This document shows, one piece after another, positions 22,173-33,606 of a stretch of 64,000 bases of DNA. The DNA is taken from contig CM060065.1 in NCBI GenBank assembly GCA_030533445.1, positions 2,003,710-2,067,709 on the forward strand. The letters are read 5' to 3'. The translations under genes were made by a program, and so were the position numbers. The notes under the pieces were generated by a model, which was given only the letters and a program-made list of their open reading frames with translations, did no database searches and had not been told where the DNA came from. Each line of letters begins with the position of its first letter. Position 1 is the stretch's first letter. The DNA is from Cyprinodon diabolis. Lineage: Eukaryota; Chordata; Actinopteri; Cyprinodontiformes; Cyprinodontidae.

Positions 22173-22317
22173 GGAGGAGAATAAGATTAATTGTGGATTT
22201 TTCTTTTAATCCAGCTGCCAAACTCACCCAGAGCCATAGCTCTGCTGATCTGTCTATCCCACCTGCTCTTAGCAATAATGATTTTATGGGATTGTTTATA
22301 AATAAGATTAATTGATT
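22173..22317 (+). mobile_element. L2-type LINE continuation
   Basis: 'gaggagaataagattaattg' through 'ttataaataagattaattgatt' matches 50411-50550 of the large LINE. It is the continuation of the 19630-20960 copy on the far side of the hAT remnant. Confidence 0.75.
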
Positions 22318-22975
22318 CTGTCACAGCTCAGAACAGAGGGCCCAGTATTCAAGGCAAAAAAAACAATGGGATTACTCAAAAAGTGTTTATTTAAAAAGGG
22401 ATCTGTGGTAACGGCTGCTAAGGCGTCTAAGGCAGGAACCTGGTAATGAGGTTGATTCCAGTTGGTCAGCTGACAAGACAAAGCAGGTGCCGCACACAGA
22501 GTTCCAGACGCTAAGGCCTTGAAGACTACAGAACTGGCAGCAGATCAGATCCAAGCATAAGAAGGAAGACAGGATAATCCAGAATGTGATGTTAAAGCAG
22601 GTCTCAAGGACGTGCTAAGGATTCAAAACCAGAAGAAACAGGCAGAATCCAGCAGGAGTCCAAAGACAGGTCAGACAAACAAATCAGATGGGAATAGGCA
22701 GGCTCAGTGGTTTAGAGGCAGAACTGGTCAGGATCAGGTAATCAGGAACTATGAGGTAACACTGGCACAGTTTCCCCACTGGCTTGGTAACACTGGCTTA
22801 CTGGCTCTTACCTGATGACACTGGTTCATGAACAATGTCCTTAGTGTCTCGGGCTCAAGAATAATCTGGCTTGATGACATGTAGCAGGCAGCTTAAATAG
22901 AAGCAAGAACAGTTTGATCAGATGAGCAATAATGAAAAACCAGGTTACTAGAGTTAGACAGGTGAATCAAATGAG
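22318..22975 (-). repeat. LTR-like repeat family A, copy 1
   Basis: This shares order and wording with 23206-23800 and 30284-30885: 'tttatttaaa', 'aaggcaggaacc', 'gttccagac', 'ggataatccag', 'aggagtccaaagacaggtcag', 'ggtcaggatcaggtaatcag' and 'ttaaatagaagca'. Complete members run TGTCA to TGACA. In reverse they read like a promoter-bearing LTR, with CTATTTAA downstream of a CT-rich 'cattcacctg' segment. It is probably a solo LTR of a Ty3/Gypsy-type element in minus orientation, truncated at its right end. No coding sequence is present. Confidence 0.6.
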
Positions 22976-23205
22976 TTTGCTGGGGAAGATTCTCAGTCAT
23001 CCAGGTCAGAGTCATTCCAAAAAAGTTAATAAACAATCCCCTGGATTTTGTTTCCAAGTTTGAAGACGTTTCGCTTAATATCCAGGAAGCTTTTCAATTC
23101 AAAATGTCAGATTTGGCATTGAATTCCAGGCTTTGTGGAGTAGCCCAAAACAAAGCCTTGCTTTGGCTTAGAAAACATGCAAATTGAACCGGAAGAACGG
23201 GTCTA
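22976..23205. repeat. Dispersed repeat with 'gaagacgtttcgc' motif
   Basis: 'tttgaagacgtttcgcttaa' followed by 'tccaggaagcttttcaattc' is a widespread fish repeat motif that I associate with a retroelement tail. It separates LTR-like copies 1 and 2. Class is uncertain. Confidence 0.35.
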
Positions 23206-23800
23206 CCCCTTTGGAATGGGGAGTCGTTGAGATCTCAAGACAGACAGTGGGATAACTTCAAAAGCGTTTATTTAAACAATGATCGTTTGTGGATCAGCAG
23301 GAGCTGAGGCTGGGGCGTCTATGGCCGGAAAGTCTGTTGTTTTAGTTCAGTCCCTGCCCAGAGAACGAGGATATTTCCAGTTGGTCGGCTGACAAGACGC
23401 GGCGGACACTGTTAGAGAGTTCCAGATGCGGAAGCCTAGAAGGCTGCAGAACTAGCAGGAGATCAGATGCAAGCAGACGAAGGAAGACACGATAATCCAG
23501 GGGGTGAAGTAAAGAGACAGATTCAGGTTCAGCCCAGAGAAGATCCAACAGGAGTCCGGAGACAGGTCAGGAAAACAGATCAGACAGGGGCAGACAGGCT
23601 CCAATGTCAGAATAAAGAAATGGGTCAGGATCAGGCAATCAGAACACTAATGCTGAAAAACTCTCAATACCAAAGGCTCAAGAATAATCTGACACTGATG
23701 GCTGGAACCAAGGGGTTAAAACAGCAGTGATGAGAAACAGGGCAGAGCAAGACAGGTGAATGAAAGACCAACCAAGCCATTCATCAGGACCAAAATCATG
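23206..23800 (-). repeat. LTR-like repeat family A, copy 2
   Basis: Same family as 22318-22975. The right end, 'caaaatcatgaca', gives the TGTCATGA start in minus orientation. It has 'gttggtcggctgacaagac', 'aggagtccggagacaggtc' and 'ggtcaggatcaggcaatcag'. Copies 1 and 2 stand in tandem about 230 bases apart in the same orientation, but they are too diverged to be a matched LTR pair from one recent insertion. Confidence 0.6.
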
Positions 23801-24183
23801 ACAAATAACATTTCTGAGGAGCTTCAGCAGCAGTACCGTTGTCTCAGATATCAGATATGTAGTCCCCACACAGCAGATATATTAGAATATTAGAATCCGT
23901 CCTTAAATATCAGCTAGACCCATTTATACACAGACAGATAAACCCTTTCAATAAGCCACATATCTGCCTCAATAACAATTTAAAACTATTTACATTAATT
24001 TTAGACAGAACCATTCACATATTTGTATTATATTAAACTGAACTTCCAATATTCACCACTATTTGACGCCATTTCCCTTTTTCCCCTGAGCACAGAGCAG
24101 CCGGCTTGCTTGACATTGAATCACAGGATATCCAGTGCTACGGCGGATACAGCAGACCTGTCCTTCAACTCGGGCAAAAGAAG
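23801..24183. repeat. Dispersed repeat shared with 40680-41010
   Basis: From about 23866, 'tattagaatccgtccttaaat', 'ttaaactgaacttccaatat' and 'cagacctgtccttcaactcgggc' match the same words in the same order at 40700-41000. The block ends in 'cgggcaaaagaagg' and joins directly to an L2 3' tail. It is likely a DNA-transposon derivative; it has no coding content. Confidence 0.55.
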
Positions 24184-24274
24184 GCTGTCTACTTTTAAGG
24201 CTAGGCTTAAAACTTTCCTTTTTGATAAAGCTTATAGTTAGAGTGGCTCAGGTTATCCTGAGCTATCTCTATAG
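24184..24274 (+). mobile_element. L2-type LINE 3' tail, left part
   Basis: 'tgtctacttttaaggctagg' through 'gctatctctatag' matches 52166-52254. It is interrupted exactly after CTATAG by the Harbinger-like element and continues at 27908. Confidence 0.85.
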
Positions 24275-24507
24275 CTGCGTCTCAATTCGCAGGCTGCGTA
24301 CTTCCGAGGACGCAGCCTACCTAGCCTCCGGAGGACCCAGACTTGGTAGGCTGCTCCGGAGGATCCTCAGCCGTTGGTAAATGGGACGGTCTAGCCTTTG
24401 GAGCACTTCCTGGTTGCGACACGACGTCATCACGTTTACCCCAAAAACAGCGCGAAACAAAATCCGATAGCTCGAGAAATACGGAAAGAAACAACAAAAA
24501 AATAGAT

Positions 24508-24612
24508 ATGGACATTTTTATTTCTTTTATTTACTTGTTATTGGAGGAGGAGAGTCGACGGCAGCAAAACCGGCAACGGATTTTTCTCAGGCTGGCAGAG
24601 CGCAGTGGAGAG
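24508..24612 (+). pseudogene. Harbinger-like transposase, first exon remnant
   Basis: A 35-codon exon starts MDIFISFIYLLLEEESRRQQ and ends RSGE at a good donor, GAG|GTAAGA. The acidic/arginine-rich start (LLLEEE..RRQQ) resembles N-termini of fish Harbinger transposases. The next acceptor (25093-25094) leads to the C-terminal exon, but in the wrong frame and without the catalytic core, so the gene is dead. Confidence 0.5.
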
Positions 24613-25094
24613 GTAAGATCTACCTGCTGTTATTCTAACCCACAGGGCCCTGCTAATGATCAGAATATACCAGTTATTAAACAAACGCTTGTCAGCAGAT
24701 TGATGAATAGGTTTAAATATCAAATTTTATATTTATTTGTAAGTTTGTAATTTATTTGTTTTTAACTTTAGTAATTTGAATTGAATAGTTAAATGTGTAC
24801 AAACCCTGTAAATAACTGACTTAAATCACTACTTTCACCATTACTAATGTTGTGTTGAGAAGCCAAACTGTTGAGAAATAAATCATTTTTTGTCTAAATT
24901 GTTATCCCCTTACTGCCTGACTTTATTTGCAATTATATATATATAAAAAAAATCAAAATATAAAAACGAAAAAATAAGTTAAATAGTGGCTCTAGATGAA
25001 GTAAAATTTAATTTCTAATAAATCATGTAATAAAGATAATGAAAAAAAGATAGATGACTGAATAAAAGTAAATATTTTTGTCTTTTTTTCCTAG

Positions 25095-25228
25095 AGGTCA
25101 TAACGGCATGTGCTGTCCTGCACATCTGCCTGGGAGCCGGTGACATCACGGCCCCAGAGGATGAGGAGGGGAGAAGGTGTTGGAGGCAGTCAGTGGTGCT
25201 CCATGGAGGGACCAGCTGTCTGCCGAGG
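25095..25228 (+). pseudogene. Harbinger-like transposase, C-terminal exon remnant
   Basis: After the acceptor TTTTCCTAG, the frame beginning at 25097 reads VITACAVLHICLGAGDI. This corresponds to the A-C-x-V-L-H-N-I-C block near the C-terminus of DDE_Tnp_4 (PIF/Harbinger, HARBI1-like) enzymes, with the usual N after H missing. The sequence then runs into the 17-bp minisatellite at 25229. None of the three catalytic acidic residues is present in this remnant. Confidence 0.6.
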
Positions 25229-25470
25229 TGTCTGCCCTGGAGGAGGGTCTGCCCTGGAGGAGGGTCTGCCCTGGAGGAGGGTCTGCCCTGGAGGAGGGTC
25301 TACCCTGGAGGAGGGTCTGCCCTGGAGGAGGGTCTGCCCTGGAGGAGGGTCTACCCTGGAGGAGGGTCTACCCTGGAGGAGGGTCTGCCCTGGAGGAGGG
25401 TCTACCCTGGAGGAGGGTCTGCCCTGGAGGAGGGTCTACCCTGGAGGAGGGTCTGCCCTGGAGGAGGGTC
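25229..25470. repeat. 17-bp minisatellite, 14 units
   Basis: Fourteen units of CCCTGGAGGAGGGTCTG differ almost only in G or A at the 'tctG/tctA' position. Unit starts run every 17 bases from 25235 to 25456. All three plus frames stay open because 17 is not a multiple of 3, giving a repeating 17-residue peptide with GGGSALEEGLPWRRV. This grew inside the Harbinger C-terminal exon; the translation has no known function. Confidence 0.95.
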
Positions 25471-26135
25471 TTCCTGACCACCGTTACATTTAGATGGCAA
25501 GTAGAATCACATTTTAGCTGTTCTCATTTCAGGGTTATGAAAACAGTTTTGGTAAAGTCATTATTTTCTGCGTCTTTTTTAACTTTTTTAGTAACATGGC
25601 AGCCGTCGATTGGGTCAGCCCTGCAAACCCTGATAGACGATGCGGTGAACAGTGGAGAGAGGCACCCCCCACCCCCCAGATGATGTCCCACTCGCAGTCA
25701 GAAGACTCCAAGGTCATCTGTGTGACATCCCATCCAGTCCAGCAGCACCACCAGGGACTCCTGCTCAGTCACAATTATATATATATATGTTCTCTAGTAT
25801 TATTTTTTTTCTATCTTCTGTAAATAGTTGTAGTAGTTAATTTTAAAATCTAATGTCAATAGGTAAAAATGTTTTTAATAGTTTATTGTGAAATACTTGC
25901 TTCTCTAAAAATAAACTGATGTCACTGAGAAGTTGTTTTAAGTTTACTTAAATTATAAAGAAGTGATGAAACAGATAATGTAAAAAGGTTAAAAGACTTT
26001 AAGAACACACCGACAACAATAACTTTTATAAACAATTTAATAATTTAATTTAATAACAGCAACACAGAACCTCAACTTGTTAAAAAAAAAACACCAAAAA
26101 AATAATAACGTCTGTCCACCATCCTCTCCAATAAA

Positions 26136-26456
26136 TTAAACAATCTGTCCATCCTTTCCCGCCTCCCTCTGCCATCTGATATCCTCCCTGATTAAATCCA
26201 CCAACTCGTCACTCCTCCTTTCCCTCCTCTGTCCTGGCCTCTCATCCTCACTCTCCTCCTCGTCATCGCCGTGATGCTGCTCAGCCTCTGCAGCACCTGG
26301 CCCTGCTGTGTCCTCAGGGATGGAGGCAATTAGGACAGGTGGGGCAACAGAGGGCCTCTGTCCTAATACCTCCTCCATGAGGACAAACCAGGGCCAGGTG
26401 GCAGCAGTAGGCTTCCCACCGACCCCCTGCCCTGCCCTGTCCCTGGATCTTTGCAT
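26136..26456 (-). pseudogene. Myb/SANT-like Harbinger partner protein, C-terminal exon
   Basis: The minus-strand frame includes TAATWPWFVLMEEVLGQRPS, then SVAPPVLIASIPEDTAGP, an acidic stretch (DDEEESEDERPGQRRERR) and DELVDLIREDIRWQREAGK. This layout matches the second, DNA-binding protein of fish PIF/Harbinger elements: a Myb/SANT domain, a 'F-x-x-L/M-D/E-x-x-L-G-x-R-P-S' block, an acidic linker and a terminal coiled coil. The exon is preceded by an acceptor-like TCCTCTACTTTAG near 26462. The Myb domain itself should lie in an upstream exon toward 27.5 kb and was not found intact. The remaining C-terminal exon is open to its stop. Confidence 0.55.
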
Positions 26457-26642
26457 TCCTAAAGTAGAGGAAAACTATTTGTATCAACAGATGCCAGAAA
26501 AAAGGAAGGTTTCATGATTTGGATGGATTAATGAAATTCTACAAAAAAAGACTTTGGAATGGTAGCCTGGAGATTACTTTTTCAAGCTTACTCAAAGTGG
26601 AAATTAACATGAATATAATAAATGTAAGATGTAATTTCCCTA

Positions 26643-26790
<148 letters not shown>

Positions 26791-27645
26791 TCATTACATT
26801 ATCCAAACCTGAACATACTTTGTATTTTTTTTGAAGTTGTCCCACACAAGGATCACTTCTATCACAAATATGAGATTTACAAAAAGTGGCATCTGAGCAT
26901 CATTTGTTGTGATCAAAAGATTATATTTGTACTTTGGTGTTTGAACAGGACTTCTTTTAACTTTTGTGACTTTTACATAGAAATGCAACATGTAGATGGA
27001 ATTCTGCCTCAACTCTTCCCTCCATCCGACTGCAGCAGTATCTTTGGCCCCGATGATGAAGTGGTCATTTTATCCTGTCTGCTCCCTGGAACAAAATGAC
27101 ATGTAAAGCATATTTCTGTTATGTCAACAGGCAAAATGACTGTTCTGTATAATTACGCTGGTATTGTTCTTCAAGTGAATTATACTTTAAACCTTATTAT
27201 ACTGTACTGTAAATGAACTATACATTATTGAGTATTAAAACAAAACGTTTGCAGTATTAACAGCCCAGTACAGCTGGACTAATGTTATTTCTTCAGCTGC
27301 ATTAAGCTTTAACAGCTCTAATACTTTGTAATAAACTGTTTGAAAATAAAATGATCTGATTAGTGAGGGATACGGCTATCAGTACAGTAAGATGTATGTT
27401 AAAATAAAAAATAGTGACATTTGTATGAAGGCTTTTAATTGTTGATGAACATCTTGTATCAACAGGTTAGCTTTAGCTTTAGCTTTATCTGCTCCTACAC
27501 ATTCCGGTGGCTCCGTTACCGTCATGTATTTTAATAGATGTTCATTAAAAAAAAAAAAAAACTACTTACATTTAATTGTGTTCTCCGCACTACTGTCGGC
27601 GCTGCTGCTGCTTTCGGTTGTCCGTAATTTGAAGAAAATCCGACT

Positions 27646-27697
27646 TTCTTCTTCTTCTTCTTCTTCTTCTTCAACTACTAAAAAAAAAAAAAAAAAA
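27646..27697. repeat. (TTC)n followed by poly(A)
   Basis: Eight or so TTC triplets, then 'aactact', then about 19 A. It lies close to the right end of the Harbinger-like element. On the minus strand it precedes a donor-like AAT|GTAAGTAG near 27570, which may mark the first exon of the Myb-like gene. Confidence 0.8.
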
Positions 27698-27907
27698 AGA
27701 GCGCGCAAAGCACCTCGGGAAATCTAGTGGGAGGCGAGGCCACTAAGGACGAGGTAGTGATGCATCCTCAGAATTCGGGGAAAAGGAGGACGCATTTTAA
27801 GCGTCCTCAGAATTTTTGCCAAATGGGACGGCCTCCGCGCAGCGTTGTGACGTCTACGGCCTCAAAATGCGTCCTCCCAAGTACGCAGCCTGCGAATTGA
27901 GACGCAG

Positions 27908-28190
27908 CCTATAGTTATGCTGCTATAGGCTTAGACTGCTGGAGGACTTTATGAACAACTATGCTCTCTCTGCATTTTTTTCTCATAGTAGCTTGATCTG
28001 GTCTGTTCCTGTTTGGCTGTGACTCCATCCTGGAGAGAAATATCAGCTGTGCTGCTGCCATCAACACCTTTGTTTCTAGATGTTGGAGCTTGGCCTGTTT
28101 TCCAGTGTAGTCCTGTTTCTGTGGCTCAGAGAATTAGCTCGGAGCTTGTCTGATTGGCTGTGTGTTTCCTGGATGGGGTTACCTGTGGAG
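27908..28190 (+). mobile_element. L2-type LINE 3' tail, right part
   Basis: This resumes the tail interrupted at 24274: 'ctatagttatgctgctatagg' through 'gttggagcttggcctgttttcc' and 'gtgtttcctggatggggtta' matches 52250-52628. A segment between 'gaggactttatg' and 'ctctctctgc' is shortened relative to that copy. Confidence 0.85.
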
Positions 28191-28662
28191 ATGTTAAACA
28201 TATTTTGATGATGGAACAGAAGAATGTGTTTACAACCTTTATAAGGTTTCTTGTATTTGCCTCCTAAACAAACTTAGGTAGAGGTTAGGGCCTCCTTCAC
28301 AAAGAATAGAGCGAAATAGCTATAGATTAATATCTGCATTTATTGGCATGCAGTCTGAAGAATGCACATCAAAACATTTTGGTCCTTAACCAGTAGACAA
28401 AAAAACAAAACAAAACACAACAGGCTCAGAATCCATAGTCCTGCCCCTCTTGCCTCATTCAACTTTTCACAATCAGATTTTTTTGTGTAAAGTCGGACTG
28501 AAAAGGCTGCTTCACAATAATAACCCTGCAGTCAGAAATAACACAATTGTTTGATAGAAATCACAACAACAATGCAAACCAAAAATGTCTTGGCTTCTTT
28601 GTTTCATTTCTGCCTTCCTTCACACAATTAGCATTTTCTAAAGAACCTCTTTTCTCTTGCAG
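28191..28662 (+). other. fgf4: End of FGF intron 2, no recognised element
   Basis: Apparently single-copy intronic sequence leading to the pyrimidine-rich acceptor of coding exon 3. Nothing else is identifiable. Confidence 0.5.
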
Positions 28663-28839
28663 TTACTCTACAGCGACGAGTGCAAGTTCAGAGAGAAGCT
28701 CCTGGCCAACAACTACAACGCCTATGAATCGGTAGTCTACCCGAGGATGTTCATTGGCCTCAGTAAGAATGGCAAAACTAAGAGAGGAAACAGAGTGTCT
28801 CCGGCTATGACAGTCACACATTTCTTGCCCAGAATCTAA
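28663..28839 (+). CDS. fgf4: Fibroblast growth factor 4-like, coding exon 3
   Basis: This exon encodes the C-terminal third of the beta-trefoil, starting in phase 0: [58 protein letters not shown], then TAA. The basic [12 protein letters not shown] stretch is the heparin-binding loop. FLPRI/L is the invariant ending of the FGF4/6 group. LSKNGKTK(K/R)GNRVSP favours FGF4, where FGF6 has LSKYGRVKRG. Three positions depart from residues I know as strongly conserved: LLANNYN for LLPNNYN, YPRMF for YPGM(F/Y), and IGLSK for IALSK. The frame is intact with no stop, so the gene is probably functional. A sequencing variant or relaxed paralogue cannot be excluded. Confidence 0.92.
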   Translation, partial: LLYSDECKFREKLLANNYNAYESVVYPRMFIGLSKNGKTKRGNRVSPAMTVTHFLPRI

Positions 28840-30283
28840 ATGAACGTCACAACAATAGTGAACGGAGAAAGCGGAGGGCTTCTCCAAGCTATGATGCACT
28901 TTCATTTAAAGCTTTTTGTAAGTGTATCATATTTGATATTTTATTATGTACATTTCCAGTTGTTTTTATTTATGTTTTACATTTGATTTGTATTTTTATA
29001 GAAGTGGATGTATTTTCACTGAGGGACAGTCAATATACTTAACATTTTATTTATGTTTTCATTTCTTATTTATCAGACATGCTGCTACAGAGTGAAACCC
29101 TATCTTTCGATGTATTCTTTGCACAGCTTGAAAAACGAATAAGTTATCATTCAAAGGGCTGAAATGTTTGATGTTTTTCTATTGGGAGTGGGTGGAAAAG
29201 GAAATTTGTCAGAAGCTTTGTGTGCAAAATAGAAATTAAAAGTAATGTGGCACTTTTTGTGAAGCAGGTGAAAAATGATGCTTCTCCTTTTCTAATCGGA
29301 GGTGGATCTGGAGGAGCTTTAGAAAAAGGTTTATAGAACACATCTTAGCAGAAAATATTCATCAGCATCAGACACGCATCTCCTGCATTCACCTTTCATT
29401 CTTCGGGTTTGTTTACATTGTTCCTCCACGTACCAATATTCTGGTGGACTCTAGAGGGCAGTGTAGGGACAGACCGCAAGCATACATCATCTCTCAGCTG
29501 TTTCCAGCATTTTCAGTGCCTCTCCGTGTCACCCGAGAGTAACTTCTTTCCCAAAGTTTCACAATCTGTAGATGGTGGTGATATTTATGGGCCAAATCAT
29601 AGATGTTAATAGATGTTTTTATATATGAACCCCCGTCAGTAGGAGTTGTTTTTTGTCCACTATGTTTTTCCACATTGAAATGTTAAAATTCTTTCATCAG
29701 AGTGGTGCAGAAATGTCAGGCTGTGCTGAGGAGCATGGATGCTAAAATGACATAATTAGGCCTTGCAGAGATGTTACGCATAAACCAACCTTTAGCTTCG
29801 CTATAACCTGACAAGCACGTCCTTTGAGGAATACACAATTTAATGTTCCCACTTTCCTTCCTAACAGGCATATCTATACTAATTTCTCCAGACCTCTTTC
29901 AAATCTTTGCTGCAGTTATTTTACAGAAAAGTACCGTTTACTTTTACCCGTGTTAGACGTAGAACCAAAGCTGCTGCTACAGAGCCTTGGAAAATATCAC
30001 GTTAAAACATAAGTAGAACTTTTGAAAGAAAAAAAAATCAGTGGAGAACGATTTTGTAAATAGCTGACATTGAGACTTATTGAGTCAGATAGAAGGTGCT
30101 TGATTATTATGATTAATTAAGAACAGGGAGACCTTTTAAACATTAGCCAACTAGTCCAGGGTCAAAAGTTTGAGGTATCTTAGACTAAAACCCAGATTGG
30201 GTTTAACTTTAAAAGTTAAACTTTATTGAAGAATGATTTGGGAAGTAAAATCATATACAACAGAGAAGGAAAGGGAGGTGAAT
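28840..30283 (+). other. fgf4: FGF gene 3' untranslated region and flank
   Basis: The 3' UTR begins here, but I could not fix its end: no convincing AATAAA with downstream GT element stands out. A weak POU-octamer-like ATGGATGCTAAA occurs at 29735-29746. No repeat is recognised until the LTR-like copy at 30284. Confidence 0.45.
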
Positions 30284-30885
30284 GTCAGAGCTCAGAACAG
30301 AGGAGCAAGTATTTAAGGCAGATATATCTAAACCAGTGTTTTTATTTAAAGTGACGGATCTGCAGAGAACAGCGTGGGCGTCTAAGGCAGGAACCTCTGT
30401 TCTCAATGTTTAGTCCGTGCCCAGAGGACGAGGTTAGCTGACGTCAAGAGAGTCCCAGACATTGAAACAGGCAGGGGATGAGGTCCGAGCAGACAAAGGA
30501 AAGCTGGATAATCTAGAGGGCGAAGCCAAAGTCGGTGTTAAGGAGGTTGCCAGGAGTCAGAGCCTGGGGATCAGAGATTCAGAACAGTGTCAGGAAGCAG
30601 TTCAAGGTTACGTAAACAGTCAGAATCAAGCAAACAGATCAGAACGGGAACAGGCAGGCTCCAAAGGCAGGACGGGTCAGGATCAGGCAATCAGAAAACA
30701 CTAATACTCGCTAGGAGACTCTCATCTAAGGCTCGAATGATTTGGCACTGGTGACTGGAAGCAGGCAGGTTAAATAGAGACTGGAGCAGGTGATACAGAT
30801 GAGCGGTAATGAGAAAGTGGGCGGAGCTAGCAGGTGAATGAAATGGACAATAAAGCCTGTCATCCGCCCCCAACATCATGACAAT
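30284..30885 (-). repeat. LTR-like repeat family A, copy 3
   Basis: This is the most complete copy, from TGTCAGAGCTCAG at the left to CATCATGACA at the right. In minus orientation it starts TGTCATGATG and has CTATTTAACC as a TATA-like element, as in LTRs. The body matches copies at 22318 and 23206. There is no clear 5-bp target duplication (GTGAA against ATAAG). Probably a solo LTR. Confidence 0.6.
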
Positions 30886-32655
30886 AAGAAAAAAAGAGGG
30901 GAGGGGAACTAAAGCCCTGAACACCCCAGGTGTGTCTGAGATTTTAATCTTTTCTTAATCTTAATCAGTATTTTTTCACTTCCGTCTCTGTGCTATAAAC
31001 ACATTAAAACAATTTCCCACATTTGACTTGGACACATTAATACAAGCAAAGCTCCACTTTAGGAGTCTGTGCAGCATCTAGAACCAGAACAGATAGATAA
31101 TGTTCCTCTATTAAAAACACAATGAGCTCTATGTGTAAAGAAAAGACAAACGCAGCAATAAACGGTGTGGGACGGTTTCTATGGTGACTGAGAGGTGATT
31201 CTAAGAGAGATCTGGGAAGTTTATCAGAGTTTTTCTTTCTTTTTTCCATTAAGAGGTGAGAGAGATGCGCTGCTCTGACCTGCTCTGTCTGCTCCTCCTT
31301 ATTCGGGTTTCTGTGAGGCTCAAAGAAGATCACTACTTTATCTGTTTTCTAAGGCACCATCAGATCGGATTCATTGTGTTCCGGGCTCAGGAGATCGAGA
31401 CAGGAATAGGTGCATTAAAAGAGAGAAAATAAAACAGTGAAAATAAGCACAGAAGAATAAGAGTAACTCTTCCACTCCTGGGTGAGATGAGAAGAACAGA
31501 AAAAAAGACAACAGGCGACCAAATTAAACATTTAAAAAAAGCTTCCAGAGCAGCAGGTATGCCTTGGATATCTCTGTTCTCTGCAAACCTTTAACACAGC
31601 AGGGAGAGGTTCCAATATCCAAGAGATCATCTGAAGCAAACCTTTACAGCCATGTAACCATGTGCATTTTTGGCCATTATTTGAACAGCAGAATTTACTC
31701 TTAGGTTTTTAAAATGGAAAGGTCTCTACAGCAATCTCTGAAGATGGTCTAGCATGACAGCACTTGGTTCAAGATGGGCTAAAGGGAGCATGTGTTGCAC
31801 TGCAGCCTAATTGAATCTATATCATATTACCCAGAGAGGGAGAAGAAAGAAGGAGACAGACAAGAGAGGAGGTGGGGAGATTTAACCCAACAGCTTCAAC
31901 TGTGTCCGTTTATAGTAATGCCAGAGGGGTGAACTCTGAACTTTTCTGCTGTCAGTCTCACTCACAACTCTGCGTCCAACAGTAGGGTGAAGGAAACTCT
32001 TTGACATGATATAAGCGGAGAACCTTGCAGTCTATAGGGAAGGTCAGAGAGCTGAAACGCAACAGTCAAGCAAAAGCCTTGACCCAAGATAAAGCTGTTC
32101 TTATTTAAAAGTAGTGCCGTATAGTCAGGCAGCTCTCAAAGTCTAAAACAAGGAAAGCTCATCAGTTCTGATAAAGAACAACAAAGTGGAAAAAAATAAC
32201 AGGAGTGTGTTTGTTTAGTGCCAAAGAGGTCTGTCTGGATAAAGGAATATTATATAGAAATAAAGTGCCTTCAAAAAGTGTGTGAGCTAGCATTTTATTT
32301 ACATATACATAAATAAAGGACTTTATTTACATAAATATAAATAAATTTATGTACATAAGAGTAAGGTCTTCCTGTAACACACAACAGCATGATCAGGCAG
32401 CAGAAGTATTTTTGAAAAAAATTAAAATAACTGATCAGCAGTGCTACTGATGTTACTTTAAAGTCGTAGGGAAGCGGCTGTTGCATTTCCAAATTGTTCC
32501 GAGTGCTGCACGACTTTACACGAGTGAATGTGATTGGTCGTTTATCAAGGGGCAGAAATTGTTGTCGCGGATGATTCCCAAGCAAGTTTGGTTGTGGCCA
32601 GTGTCTCGGAAGCATCTTGCTAACCAGTTAGCAACTTAGTGCTAGTAGGTTCCCA
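30886..32655. other. No recognised gene; one purine-rich repeat
   Basis: About 31440-31880 resembles the repeat at 13930-14170 ('gagaagaacagaaaa', 'agacaacaggc'). The rest is unassigned. Short frames on both strands show no family pattern. Confidence 0.4.
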
Positions 32656-33290
32656 ATGGGAAATTACATTGGGCCAATTTATGCTTCTGACGCATAGTCT
32701 CTGCAACCGTCAAATCTGTCTCTGTGCGTGACACGCCCCCCGCGCAGAGGTTCTGCAAACGTCGTCGGCACCTCAAAAAAATCCTGACTATACGTCAGAC
32801 AGTTGCAAACCCACGCAGACCTCAAGCGGAAGTGCGCAAAAAAAAAGCAGCTTTGATTGGTCCTAGGTAGACCTTTCCAGCTGTGGTCATCCTGTAGCTG
32901 TGGAACAACTACAATGGACAACCTATGACAAAAGGTTTATCAGTTTTTTGCCAACTCTGTTAACAGAACCTCTTCCTCTTGGATGTCTAGAAACTCTAGA
33001 TCCATCTCCGTGACCGTGATATCTTGCAGATGTGTCATTGTTGTTTTGGAAGATAAACTGTCCCGCCGGCGCCACTGAAGTTCTCGTGACCATCCGCCGA
33101 AGTTCTCGTGAGTTCTCAAATAGGCTCCCCATTGCACTTTGATGGGAATCTGCTGTGCGTCCCTAGAAATTCCAGACCGACGGTGCAGAAGCGTACCAGC
33201 AAAACTGGTTCGTGACCAGACCTAAGCAAAATCTGATGTGTGTGGTTGCAGAGGTATAATCAGGCCTTTAGAAACGACGCTGTCAAGGAA
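32656..33290. repeat. Possible DNA-transposon remnant
   Basis: 'agtctctgcaacc' near the left end and 'ggttgcagaggt' near the right end are inverted. The interior has the mixed GC content and 'ctcgtgaccatccgccgaagttctcgtgag' duplicated wording typical of old elements. Boundaries and class are not established. Confidence 0.3.
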
Positions 33291-33333
33291 CGCTATGGAC
33301 AGCGGAAACATGCAAGAGGAGTAGAGTTTAGTG

Positions 33334-33606
33334 TCGGAGGTCGTGGATGAGTCTCCTCCGTCATCCATTTTTTATTTAGAGGAGGAAAGCGGGGACGAAG
33401 ATGTTGTGGAAGAGGACGCCAGGGCGGCAGAAGCTTGGTTTGGTGTAGAAGGCTTCCAGCCGTACATGTTTGAGGCCTTGCCTCGCAACGCTGCCAGTTC
33501 TGTTACAGAACTGCCAGGCGTACAGCCTGCCTGTCTCCAGCAGGGACGGAACTCAATGGGACAGGACATTATTTTGATTTCTTATTTCAACCGTTGCGTA
33601 TATTAG
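33334..33606 (+). pseudogene. Acidic transposon-protein exon, left palindrome arm
   Basis: The frame reads DESPPSSIFYLEEESGDEDV, then DARAAEAWFGVEGFQPYMFE. It has no ATG at its head. The '(I/F)QPYMFEP' block resembles the start of P2X7-like zinc-domain proteins carried by some fish DNA transposons; this is a weak, short resemblance. The mirror copy on the minus strand (33907-34134) has the same frame with FEPLPRGVQP instead of FEALPR plus an inserted segment. A host function is unlikely. Confidence 0.35.
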
